Positions 33,668 to 41,082 of a DNA stretch of 64,000 bases are shown piece after piece. Source of the DNA: Actinocatenispora sp036503555 (GTDB lineage Bacteria > Actinomycetota > Actinomycetes > Mycobacteriales > Micromonosporaceae). The translations under genes and the position numbers were made by a program. The notes below the pieces were generated by a model. The model was given only the letters and a program-made list of their open reading frames with translations. It was not told where the DNA came from and did not search any database. Positions within the stretch are counted from its first letter, which is position 1, and the number at the start of each line of letters is the position of its first letter. The stretch is taken from contig DASXWQ010000085.1 in the NCBI GenBank assembly GCA_036503555.1, positions 1-64,000 on the forward strand, given 5' to 3'.

Positions 33668-33852
33668 GCCGGGAAGAACCGCCTGCACCTCGACGTCAGC
33701 CCGATCGACGGCAGCACCCAGGACGAGGTGCCGAGGCTGCTCGGCCTCGGCGCCACCACGACGGACGTCGGCCAGGGCCCGGACCGGAACTGGGTGGTCA
33801 CGGCTGACCCGAGGGCAACGAGGTCTGCGTCGTGCGCACTCTGGCGCCGTAG
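33668..33852 (+). pseudogene. C-terminal remnant of a VOC-family protein
   Basis: The frame reads KNRLHLDVSPIDGSTQ, then LLGLGATTTDVGQGPDRNW and VVTADP, the second half of a glyoxalase-like VOC protein. At 33808-33810 one C is missing: with CCCC the frame would give DPEGNEVCVVRTLAP and stop at 33852, the normal family end. The N-terminal half is absent, so the gene is both truncated and frameshifted. Confidence 0.65.
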
Positions 33853-33876
33853 AGCCGGGTACGGCTCGCCCGGCGG

Positions 33877-34622
33877 TCAGCCGCGGGCGAGCAGCTCGGC
33901 CAGGATCTCCTCCTCGCGCCGGTACGGCTCCAGATGACCGGCGGCGCCGAGGGTACGCAGCGTCGCGTGGGGGAGCCGGTCGACGAGGCGCTGCGCGGCG
34001 CTGACCGGGGTGTTGCGGTCGGTGCCGCCGTGCCACCAGGTGATGCTCGTACGCACGGCGGTGAGGTCGACGTCGGTCCAGTCGGCGAAGATGGCGAGGG
34101 TCTCGTCGATCCAGCCGTCGATGCCGGCGGCGAACGCGGCGCGCAGGCCGCGGGTCTGCATCGCCCGCCACCGCGGGTCGGTCATGACCGCCTGGTCGCT
34201 GGCGGGGGCCTGCGGCATTGCCGCAGTGAATCCGGCGAGCGGATCGGCACGCATCTGCGTGTACGGCCCGTCCAGCAGGGATCGGAGCCCGGCCTCGTCG
34301 CCGTCACGGACGAGCGCGTGGACGCGGTCGATCGCCAGGTGGTCGAGGATCCGGGCGACGTCGTCGCCGTGCTCGGCGAACCGGCGTCCGGGCAGGCGGG
34401 TGGACCGGCCGTACCCGGGACGTTCGGTCGTGACGATCTGGAGACCGCGCGACCGCATCGCCTCCCGGTCGGCACGAACGAACCAGCGCGACCCGGGGGT
34501 GCCCGGCATGCGAAGCAGCGCGGCGCCGTCCGGCGGGCCCACACGCGTCCAGGGACGGTACGGCCGTCGATCGTCGACGCCTCGTCCCGCACGTCCCGGT
34601 AGAAGTCGTCGATCTCTGCCAT
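33877..34622 (-). pseudogene. Alpha/beta hydrolase lacking its nucleophile segment
   Basis: It starts MAEIDDFYRDVRDEASTIDG at 34622, then needs a frame change near 34560 to continue RPWTRVGPPDGAALLRMPGT and IVTTERPGYGRSTRLPGRRF. After IDRVHA the usual GVSGGGP nucleophile elbow and its following segment are missing; the sequence jumps to LVRDGDEAGLRSLLDGPYTQ and ends with the His region AAGHLEPYRREEEILAELL. An internal deletion removed the catalytic serine, so the gene is dead whatever the frameshift means. Confidence 0.72.
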
Positions 34623-34696
34623 GGGCTCCGCGTCCTGCCGTTAGACGGTCACTGCCGCGCACCGTTCCAGACGGTGCGGGCTCCGCCGCGTCGCGG

Positions 34697-35026
34697 TCAC
34701 GACCGGCCGTGGCGCTGCCGCTGTCGTACGGGCGTCTGGTCGGCGGGTCCGGGTCTGAGGGCACCGAGCCCGTCGGTCAGCTCGGCGATCGCGTCGGACT
34801 GCACGGAGTAGCAGATCTGGGTGCCGCGCCGGCGCGTGGTGACCAGGCCGGCCTCCCGGAGCACCCTGAGGTGTTGGCTGATGGTGGGTTGTTTCAGCGC
34901 GAACACGTCGCCGAAGTCGCACGCGCAGGTCTCGGGCCGGTCGGCCAGCCGCCGCATGATGCCCAGCCGAACCGGGTGCCCCAACGCCTTCAGCATCTCG
35001 GCCCACCGGACCTCCGCGTCGTCCAC
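34697..35026 (-). CDS. ArsR-family regulator with CxC-type site
   Basis: A 109-aa winged helix: LKALGHPVRLGIMRRLADR, PETCACDFGDVFALKQPTIS and HLRVLREAGLVTTRRRGTQI. The CAC motif at the start of the recognition region resembles the metal- or thiol-binding site of ArsR sensors (ELCVCDL). It is divergent from a metallo-beta-lactamase-fold gene, with a long inverted repeat in between that overlaps that gene's promoter; it should repress it. Confidence 0.88.
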   Translation of the reverse strand: MDDAEVRWAEMLKALGHPVRLGIMRRLADRPETCACDFGDVFALKQPTISQHLRVLREAGLVTTRRRGTQICYSVQSDAIAELTDGLGALRPGPADQTPVRQRQRHGRS

Positions 35027-35027
35027 G

Positions 35028-35070
35028 TTGACACCTTATTAGTCATATGGCTATATAGGCAAATGACTAA
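35028..35070 (+). promoter_or_regulatory. Leaderless promoter and ArsR operator of the MBL-fold gene
   Basis: TTGACA (35028-35033) and TATATA (35052-35057) are spaced by 18 bp, followed after 5 bp by the ATG at 35063, so transcription would start at or within one base of the start codon. No ribosome site exists. An inverted repeat TTAGTCAT ... ATGACTAA (35039-35070) spans the -10 region and the start codon, which places ArsR directly on the promoter. Confidence 0.7.
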
Positions 35071-35902
35071 ATTCATCTCCGCGGCCGGTGCCGAGCTGCC
35101 GATCTGCCGAACCTGCGGCGTGCAGTACGGCGCGGCCCGCGACGACTGCCCGATCTGCCTCGACGAGCGGCAGTACGTCGGTTGGGAGGGTCAGCAGTGG
35201 ACCACGCTGGCCGAGCTGCGCGCCGCCGGCCACCGCGGTCGGATCGACGAGGAGGGCCCCGGCGTACTCGGGGTCGGTGCGACGCCGTCCGTGGCCATCG
35301 GCCAGCGCGCGCTGCTGATCCGTACGTCGGCGGGCAACGTGCTGTGGGACTGCACCGGCTACCTCGACGACGAGCTCGGCGCGGAGATCGAGGCACGGGG
35401 CGGGATCAGCGCGATCGCCGTCAGCCACCCGCACTTCCACGGCGTGATGACCGAGTGGGGCCGGGCCTTCGACGCCCCCGTGTACATCCACGCCGCGGAC
35501 CGCGAGTGGGTCGGACGGCCCGATCCCGCGATCGAGTACTGGACGGGGGACACCCACGAGATCGCGCCCGCCGTCACGTTGATCAACGCGGGTACCCACT
35601 TCGCCGGCGGCACGGTCCTGCACTGGGGCGACGACCCCGAGGGGCACGGCGCGCTGTTCAGCGGCGACATCTTCCTGGTCGTGATGGACCGGCGGTGGGT
35701 CAGCTTCATGTACAGCATCCCCAACTTCATCCCGGAACGGCCGGCCACCATCCGCCGCGCGCTCACCCTGGTCGAGCCGTTCGCCTTCGAACGCATCTAC
35801 GGCGCGTTCTGGGGGCGCGTGGTCACCCGGGACGGTGCGGCCGCGGTACGCCGCTCCGCGGACCGCTACCTGCGGTTCTCGCTCGGCGACGACCCGCACT
35901 GA
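35063..35902 (+). CDS. Metallo-beta-lactamase-fold hydrolase with N-terminal zinc ribbon
   Basis: 279 aa. Residues about 10-40 form a zinc-ribbon-like knuckle (LPICRTCGVQYGAARDD, CPICLDE). An MBL fold follows: AVSHPHFHGVMTEWGRAF carries the first histidines, then a HFAGGTVLHW histidine and FSGDIFLVVMDRRW aspartate. Substrate unknown. The promoter is apparently leaderless and covered by an ArsR operator, so it is likely induced by a metal or thiol-reactive signal. Confidence 0.8.
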   Translation: MTKFISAAGAELPICRTCGVQYGAARDDCPICLDERQYVGWEGQQWTTLAELRAAGHRGRIDEEGPGVLGVGATPSVAIGQRALLIRTSAGNVLWDCTGYLDDELGAEIEARGGISAIAVSHPHFHGVMTEWGRAFDAPVYIHAADREWVGRPDPAIEYWTGDTHEIAPAVTLINAGTHFAGGTVLHWGDDPEGHGALFSGDIFLVVMDRRWVSFMYSIPNFIPERPATIRRALTLVEPFAFERIYGAFWGRVVTRDGAAAVRRSADRYLRFSLGDDPH

Positions 35903-35921
35903 GACCGCGGGCGCACGCGGT

Positions 35922-36110
35922 TCACGCGCGGCTCGGACAACGACGGCCACCATGTGGTCGGCGAGCCGCGGCTCCGGCAGTCATCCCGGGCCGAGCGTCG
36001 CCCTGGTACATGCCGCAGTCGACGAGCACCCGCCGTCCGTGGCAGTCGATCAGGAACCAACTGCCGGTGACCCTTCCGGCCGCGCCGAGGAACCGCGGGG
36101 ACGTGGTCAC
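35922..36110 (-). pseudogene. N-terminal remnant of an MBL/beta-CASP nuclease
   Basis: 62 codons. The first 42 read TTSPRFLGAAGRVTGSWFLI, then RRVLVDCGMYQGDA, the start of beta-CASP RNase-type proteins (normally FLGGAGTVTGS and VLVDCGLFQG). The HxHxDH active site and all later domains are missing; the tail is unrelated. GTG 36110 overlaps the stop of the upstream nitroreductase, so it was the second gene of that operon before truncation. Confidence 0.65.
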
Positions 36111-37093
36111 CGTGCCGGCCGCCGCGGCGTGACCGGTACCGGCTCGGCGGTCGTGGCGCGGCCCAGGCGGATGACCAGCTGCGGATGGCCGATGCGGCGC
36201 AGGATCCCGCTCAGGTACTGCCGGGCGACCTCCGTTTCGACCATGTCGCTGACGGGGTTGGTGGCGAGGCCGTGGCCGGTCGCGGCCAGCAGTACCGCGG
36301 AGGTCGCCTCGCCGGCGGCGAGCCAGGCCCGCGGGTCGTCGTTGTCGGTGAACACGATCGCGTACCGGGCGTGCCGGTCGGTGCCGTCGCCGGCGGCCAG
36401 GCGGGCCGCGCCGGGCGCGAAGTCGCGGACCGGGACGCGGCGCGGCACCGGCCGTACCGCGGTGTCCACCGGCACGCCGTCCGCGGTGGTACCGGGGCGG
36501 TGAGTCCACACGTTCAGTTCTTCTCGGTACGACGGGTCGCCGGTTTCGACCTCGGCGGCGTGGGTCGCGGCGACGGTCAGCACGGGCACGTCGTCGTCGC
36601 GCAGGACGTGCAGGTGCGCGCCTTCGGCCTCGGCGGCGTCGCGCAGCAAATCGAGCAGCCCCGACTCGATGCCGGCGTCGGCGTACGGGCGGCGATCGGT
36701 GCGCCGGTCCCAGATCGCGGCGCAGGCACGCTCGTCGGCCGGCCGCGGCTCGTACGGTCCGTCGGCGTGCAGCACGGCGAGCAGGTTCGGCTCGCCCGGC
36801 TCGGGGAAGCGGGTGACGAGCGGACGGCGCCCGGCGGCGGCGACCGCGACGCGGGCGTGGTGAAGCGCGACACCGCACGACAGCACGAGCAGCCGACCGT
36901 CCGGGTCGACGGTACGCAGTTGGCGGTCGCGATCGGCGCGGAGCGCGGCGACGCCGTCGTGCAGCCGCCACTGCCACGGCTGGGTGTTGAACACCGACGG
37001 CGCGCGCAGCGCGGCCGTGACCGCGCGCGCCAGGGTCTCCTCGGGCGGCGCGTCGGGGCCGACGAGCCCGGGGTCGCTCTGCCGGATGGTCAT
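36107..37093 (-). CDS. Nitroreductase-family protein, Acg-like
   Basis: A 328-aa flavoprotein of the Acg type: ALRAPSVFNTQPWQWRLHDG at the N-terminus and AWLAAGEATSAVLLAATGHG near the end. Mycobacterial Acg-type proteins are DosR-regulated and sequester FMN. Here it lies in the same island as a DosR/DevS-like pair. It starts at ATG 37093 and overlaps the truncated MBL gene (GTGA). A second paralogue lies at 44953-46119. Confidence 0.82.
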   Translation of the reverse strand: MTIRQSDPGLVGPDAPPEETLARAVTAALRAPSVFNTQPWQWRLHDGVAALRADRDRQLRTVDPDGRLLVLSCGVALHHARVAVAAAGRRPLVTRFPEPGEPNLLAVLHADGPYEPRPADERACAAIWDRRTDRRPYADAGIESGLLDLLRDAAEAEGAHLHVLRDDDVPVLTVAATHAAEVETGDPSYREELNVWTHRPGTTADGVPVDTAVRPVPRRVPVRDFAPGAARLAAGDGTDRHARYAIVFTDNDDPRAWLAAGEATSAVLLAATGHGLATNPVSDMVETEVARQYLSGILRRIGHPQLVIRLGRATTAEPVPVTPRRPAR

Positions 37094-37124
37094 CCGTCTC
37101 GCCTCGTCTCGAACGGAGGGATGG

Positions 37125-37461
37125 TCAGGTACGCAGGTCGAACACGATCCGCCCGGTCGGCGAGTACCTCGCCGACGCCGAACACCGCGACGAGTTCCCC
37201 GGCGCGTACGCCGGCGGTCCGGATCGCGCGGAAGGCGGTGACCCCGGAGCCGGGCCGGGCGACGAGCCGGGCCGCCTCGTGACCGGGCACGGACGGCGGC
37301 TGCGGCCGGACCGGCCGGTCGCCGCGGGCCAGGTGGATGTCGGTGCGGCACAGGCCGCTGGCCTCCAGTCGGATCCGCACCCGGCCCGGCCCGGGCCGCG
37401 GCATCGGCCGGTCTGCCACGACGAGTGGTTCGTCGAACGCCTTCACCACGGCTGCCCTCAT
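37125..37461 (-). pseudogene. Alcohol dehydrogenase remnant with internal deletions
   Basis: It begins as a normal zinc ADH: MRAAVVKAFDEPLVVADRPM and ASGLCRTDIHLARGD with VPGHEAARLV. Then the sequence collapses: AGVRAGELVAVFGVG, which should open the NAD domain, is followed at once by EVLADRAD and, in a shifted frame, RIVFDLRT and a stop at 37125, the family's C-terminus. Most of the catalytic and coenzyme domains are gone. DosR-type boxes lie upstream. Confidence 0.75.
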
Positions 37462-37519
37462 ACGGGCAGCCTCGTCGTGCCGGCCGGCCGGCGTCAGGGC
37501 TGAAGCGCCCGGGTCGGGC

Positions 37520-37572
37520 GGGACCTGTGACCCGGGTACGACGGCTCCCGGGACAGGTGGGCCGAACGGCTC
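37520..37572. promoter_or_regulatory. Two DosR-like boxes in a divergent promoter
   Basis: GGGACCTGTGACCC (37520-37533) and GGGCCGAACGGCTC (37559-37572) both follow a GGGMC-N4-GKCCC pattern, with one mismatch each. They are 39 bp apart between the ADH remnant and the Rv1733c-like gene. The Mycobacterium DosR box has the same GGGAC-N4-GTCCC core. Confidence 0.5.
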
Positions 37573-37772
37573 GCGGGGAACGGGAGGTTCGGCAGTGCCG
37601 CGCGCTCCGGCCCGGCGCGACGGTGGATGTGTGTCCGGCGGGCCACGCGCCCACCGTTCCGTCCGGGTCTGGCAGGGCGTTCGTGAACGCCGCTGCCGAC
37701 GTTGAGGCAGCGGATGCCTGGAAACGGGTCGCGCGGTGGTTCCGCCGGACGCCGGAGCGTCCGGGGGGTCCG

Positions 37773-38369
37773 ATGTGTACGACAGGTCCGGGGTTCGTCG
37801 GCCGGCTGGCCCGGTTCGTCCGCCTGATCGGTGTGGGGCGCAACCCGCTGCGGCGCCGCAGCGACCGCGTCGAGGGGCTCGTCCTGGTCGCGGCGATCCT
37901 GATGTGCCTGGCCGCCGTCCCCGCCGGGGTCGCCGTCGGCGTGGGCGCGACCGGGGACGGGTACCGGACGGCGTCCCGACTTGCGACCGCGGGCCACCCG
38001 GCCGCCGCCGTACTGCTGGCCGATGTGCCGACACCGCCGGACGGCGCGCTGGCGACCGACCAGCCGGTCCCGGCCCGTTGGCGTACCGCCGGACAGAACC
38101 GCAGCGGGACGATCACCGCGCCGCCGGGCCTGCGCCGAGGCGGCACCGTGACGATCCGCCTCGACGCCGCGGGCAGGCCGGTGCCCGCCCCGGAACCGCG
38201 TCACCGCATCGTCGTCGACGGTGTCGGTGCCGGCCTCGCGGTCCTGTTCGGCAGCACCGCCGTCGCGCTGCTACTCACGGTCACGACACGCTGGCTGCTG
38301 AACCGTCGCCGCCTCGCCGCCTGGGCCGCCGAATGGTCGGCCGGCCGCCACGACGAACGCAGCCGCTGA
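37773..38369 (+). CDS. Rv1733c-like membrane protein
   Basis: A 198-aa protein with two membrane helices: VEGLVLVAAILMCLAAVPAG near residue 40 and VGAGLAVLFGSTAVALLLTV near 160, with an extracytoplasmic loop between. The start RLIGVGRNPLRRRSDRVEG and the end RRRLAAWAAEWSAGRHDERS resemble Rv1733c of the tuberculosis dormancy regulon. ATG 37773 follows GGGGGG. Two DosR-like boxes lie 200-250 bp upstream. Confidence 0.75.
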   Translation: MCTTGPGFVGRLARFVRLIGVGRNPLRRRSDRVEGLVLVAAILMCLAAVPAGVAVGVGATGDGYRTASRLATAGHPAAAVLLADVPTPPDGALATDQPVPARWRTAGQNRSGTITAPPGLRRGGTVTIRLDAAGRPVPAPEPRHRIVVDGVGAGLAVLFGSTAVALLLTVTTRWLLNRRRLAAWAAEWSAGRHDERSR

Positions 38370-38377
38370 GACCCGGC

Positions 38378-38496
38378 ATGGCGGACCCGTGGCTGCTCGC
38401 GTACGACGGTGTCGACCGGGGACCGGGAGTTCCTCAGCAACCGGGCGCCGAGATCATCCTGGAGGTTGCGCGGTTCTTCGCCGGTCTCGCCCCCCG
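38378..38496 (+). pseudogene. Fragments of a GH65-type glycoside phosphorylase/hydrolase
   Basis: It begins MADPWLLAYDGVDRGPG, like the N-terminus of GH65 (kojibiose/trehalose phosphorylase) proteins, but after a few codons jumps in frame to PGAEIILEVARFFAGLA, a motif from the middle of that family. Some 450 residues between them and everything after are missing. A weak call, resting on two short matches. Confidence 0.4.
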
Positions 38497-38517
38497 GCCC
38501 GTCGTGACGCCGCGTCC

Positions 38518-38840
38518 CGGTTGGCCGACAGCGCCGTCGATCCCGCCGACGCCGAGGACGCGGTACGCCGGCTGGGCGACGGGCTCGGCGCCGACGTCGG
38601 CGTGCACGGGGCGCCTGCGACGCTGCATGTGGAGGACCTGTGGATCTCCGACGTCACGATCAGCACCGGGCTGGTCGACACGTACTCGACGCGGAGCTGC
38701 TGGCGATGCTGGCCGAACGTTTGATCGACCCGGCGGCGCTGGTGACGCACCGGTTCGACCTGGCGGAGATGCTCGGCGCGTACGACGTGTTTGCCGATCC
38801 GGCGTCGAGCGGCGCCCTGAAGGTCGTCCTGAACCGGTGA
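38518..38840 (+). pseudogene. C-terminal half of a zinc alcohol dehydrogenase, frameshifted
   Basis: The frame reads RLADSAVDPADAEDAVRRLG, GLGADV, then directly GVHGAPATLHVEDLWISDVT and TGLVDTYST. After that, at about 38690, one C is missing; restored, it gives PELLAMLAERLIDPAALVTH and the family end FADPASSGALKVVLNR at 38840. Between GLGADV and GVHGAP about 25-30 normal residues are deleted, with GACGTCG/AACGTCG microhomology possible. N-terminal half absent. Confidence 0.7.
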
Positions 38841-39064
38841 CCGGAATGCACGTCCGACCCGGCGGCGGCGGTCGACACGCGGATCGCGGTTCGGTGGACG
38901 GTGAGGAGAGGAGGTCGCGCTGGGCGGCGGCGAGCCGTTGCGCACCCGGCAGCGTGCAGAACTCGTGGACGGTGCGGTCCCAGCTGGGCCCGAGAAAGCC
39001 GTTTCGTGGGTGAACCGCCCGGTCCGGTGCCACCGAGCGCGGCCGGTGGCACCGGGCGCGTCGG

Positions 39065-39532
39065 TCAGCGGAGCCAGGGCAGCCGGCGTACCAGGCTGGT
39101 GTGCGACCACCACTGGCCGAGGCCGAGCGTGTCGCCGACGTTCAGCAGCATCAGGGCGATCAGCAGGCCGGCGTAGATGACGTGGTCGTCGAGGAACACG
39201 TTGTTCGCCGGTGGCAGCGTGACGCTCCACATCATCATCAGCATGACCGCGCCGGCGATGGCGCCGATCCGCATGCCGATGCCGGTCAACAGCACCAGAC
39301 CGACACCGGCGAGGCCCAGCATGAACAGCCAGTCGGCCCAGCCCGCGCCGGCGATGCCGTGGTAGAGGTCGGTGAACGGGCCGGTCGCGCTGGACGACAG
39401 GAAGCCCTTGGTCGGGCTGCCGCCGTGGATCCAGGCGGCCTTGCCCGGCGTCTCGTGGCCAAGCCCGAACAGCTTGTCCAGGAACGCCCACAGGATGATC
39501 CACGCCAGGCCGAGCCGCAGCCCGGCCAGCAC
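39065..39532 (-). CDS. DoxX-family membrane protein, probable start-codon loss
   Basis: From GTG 39532 the protein has 155 aa and four helices: LAGLRLGLAWIILWAFLDKL, GWADWLFMLGLAGVGLVLLT, GAIAGAVMLMMMWSVTL, ANNVFLDDHVIYAGLLIALM. In frame upstream is an extension of 31 codons typical of the family (TTAATHG ...), following a GAGAGGAG ribosome site, but it begins with ACG at 39625; the sequence CACGAGACG would read CACGATGACG with one extra T. Either the ATG was lost by a one-base deletion or the base was missed. DoxX proteins act with thiol/oxidative-stress systems and are common in dormancy islands. Confidence 0.75.
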   Translation of the reverse strand: MLAGLRLGLAWIILWAFLDKLFGLGHETPGKAAWIHGGSPTKGFLSSSATGPFTDLYHGIAGAGWADWLFMLGLAGVGLVLLTGIGMRIGAIAGAVMLMMMWSVTLPPANNVFLDDHVIYAGLLIALMLLNVGDTLGLGQWWSHTSLVRRLPWLR

Positions 39533-39684
39533 GTACCGGCCGGCGGTGGTCGCGCTGACGGCGCGGGTCGCGGCGCGCGAGGCGGGGACCGCCGGGTGCG
39601 ACTGTCCATGGGTTGCCGCGGTCGTCTCGTGCTCCTCTCAACGGATGATGCCCTCAGCTCGGCCGCTCGCACGGCGTACCGGCA

Positions 39685-39698
39685 GGGCCGCCCGGCCG
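39685..39698. promoter_or_regulatory. DosR-like box candidate
   Basis: GGGCCGCCCGGCCG lies between the divergent DoxX and 39801 genes. It fits GGGCC-N4-GGCCC except for the last two positions. It is weak alone but occupies the same kind of divergent promoter as the boxes at 37.5, 41.0, 42.6 and 47.1 kb. Confidence 0.35.
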
Positions 39699-39800
39699 GT
39701 ACGGCACGGGACCATCGGCTCCCGTACGGCGGTCCGCGTGGCTCTCCCGGCGCCGCGCGCGGCGCCGGAGGCTGGAGGTGAGCGAAGCGGGGTGGTCGCG

Positions 39801-40283
39801 ATGACCGGCGGAACGACAGGACGGGCCCTGGCCGTACGGTGCCTGGTGTTGCTGGAGTTCGTCGTCGGCGTTTCGGCGGTGGGCGGCGCGATCGCCCTGA
39901 TCGGCGGCGGTGCCGGGATCCCGGACCGGGCGCTCGCGCGCACCCCGTTCACCAGCTGGGTGGTGCCCGGGATCGCGCTGTTCGCGGTCGTTGCGGTGCC
40001 GATGCTGGCCGCCGCCTCGGCGTACGCGTGGGCGCCGCGGATGTTCTGGGGGCTGTCGGTGACGGCGGGCCTGGCGCTGCTGGCGTGGATGGCCGCGGAG
40101 ATCGCCCTGGTCCGCGAGTTCAGCTCGCTGCAACCGATGATGATCGTCGTCGGCGGCGTGGTGCTCGCGTTGGCGAGCGCCGCCGGACCCGCGCCGTCCC
40201 GCGCCGCGCCGACGCTACCCGCGGACGCCCCGGCCGGTACCCCGGATGTGCCGGCCAGGCACACCACCACGTCGAAGCGTTGA
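39801..40283 (+). CDS. Four-helix membrane protein of unknown function
   Basis: 160 aa. Helices at CLVLLEFVVGVSAVGGAIAL, WVVPGIALFAVVAVPMLAAA, FWGLSVTAGLALLAWMAAEI and PMMIVVGGVVLALASAAG; a basic tail follows. No catalytic motif seen. The ATG 39801 follows GGGGTGG. It is placed in the dormancy-like island between DoxX and the response regulator. Confidence 0.7.
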   Translation: MTGGTTGRALAVRCLVLLEFVVGVSAVGGAIALIGGGAGIPDRALARTPFTSWVVPGIALFAVVAVPMLAAASAYAWAPRMFWGLSVTAGLALLAWMAAEIALVREFSSLQPMMIVVGGVVLALASAAGPAPSRAAPTLPADAPAGTPDVPARHTTTSKR

Positions 40284-40318
40284 CCCGTCGTCCACAGCGG
40301 ACCGTCTCATGTGGACGG

Positions 40319-40966
40319 TCAGTGCTCGGCGGTGTCGGTGCCGAGCAGGCGGGAGGCGAGGACCGCGGCCTCGGTACGCCGGTGCAGGCCGAGCTTGGCG
40401 AGGATGCTCGACACGTAGTTCTTCACGGTCTTCTCGGACAGGTGCATCCGGTCGGCGATCGTACGGTTGGTGAGGCCCTCGGCGACCAGGACGAGGATGC
40501 GGCGCTCCTGCTCGGTGAGGTGCCGCAGCTCGTCGGGCTGGTCCGGGCCGTGGCGGATGCGGTCGAGGACGCGTTGGGTGACGGCCGGGTCGAGCAGGGA
40601 CTGGCCGGTGGCGACCCGGCGTACCGCGTCGACGAGGTCCGTGCCGCGGATCTGTTTGAGCACATACCCGGCGGCGCCGGCCATGATCGCGGCGAACAAC
40701 GCCTCGTCGTCCTCGAACGAGGTGAGGATCAGCGCTTGGACCCCCGGATCGACCGAGCGTACGTCGCGGCACACATCGATGCCGTTGCCGTCGGGCAGCC
40801 GCGCGTCGAGGACCGCGACGTCCGGGCGCAGCGCCGGGATCCGGCTGGCCGCCTGCACGGCCGAACCCGACTCGCCGACCACCTCGATGTCGCCCTCGGC
40901 CTCCAGCAGTTCGCGGAGACCGCGGCGGACGACCTCGTGGTCGTCCAGCAGATACACCCTGATCAT
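40319..40966 (-). CDS. DosR/DevR-like response regulator
   Basis: 215 aa. The receiver domain has the acidic pair in VYLLDDHEVVRRG and the phosphoacceptor Asp54 in VAVLDARLPDGNGIDVC, the same number as in M. tuberculosis DosR; the LuxR-type HTH is ERRILVLVAEGLTNRTIADR then LSEKTVKNYVSSILAKLGLH. This and the DevS-like kinase at 43131-44840 form the likely two-component system of the island. A DosR-like box lies 36 bp upstream of its start, suggesting autoactivation. Confidence 0.9.
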   Translation of the reverse strand: MIRVYLLDDHEVVRRGLRELLEAEGDIEVVGESGSAVQAASRIPALRPDVAVLDARLPDGNGIDVCRDVRSVDPGVQALILTSFEDDEALFAAIMAGAAGYVLKQIRGTDLVDAVRRVATGQSLLDPAVTQRVLDRIRHGPDQPDELRHLTEQERRILVLVAEGLTNRTIADRMHLSEKTVKNYVSSILAKLGLHRRTEAAVLASRLLGTDTAEH

Positions 40967-41001
40967 GTCTTGTTTGTACCCGGTCGCGGGCCGGCGGACC
41001 C

Positions 41002-41015
41002 GGGCCGAACGGCCC
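41002..41015. promoter_or_regulatory. DosR-like box upstream of the response regulator
   Basis: GGGCCGAACGGCCC has perfect GGGCC/GGCCC arms around four bases. It is 36 bp upstream of the regulator start (minus strand) and matches the pattern of the other boxes in this island. Confidence 0.6.
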
Positions 41016-41082
41016 GTTCCCCCGGGCGGGTCGACCCGGACGGACCGGTCGTTCGGGCGATCTCGTCACGCTCCGTCCGAGG

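Noticed and set aside
38841..39064. A protein-like stretch on the minus strand (SWDRTVHEFCTLPGAQRLAA)
   Set aside because: It looks natural for about 30 residues but has no start, no family I can name and no continuation.
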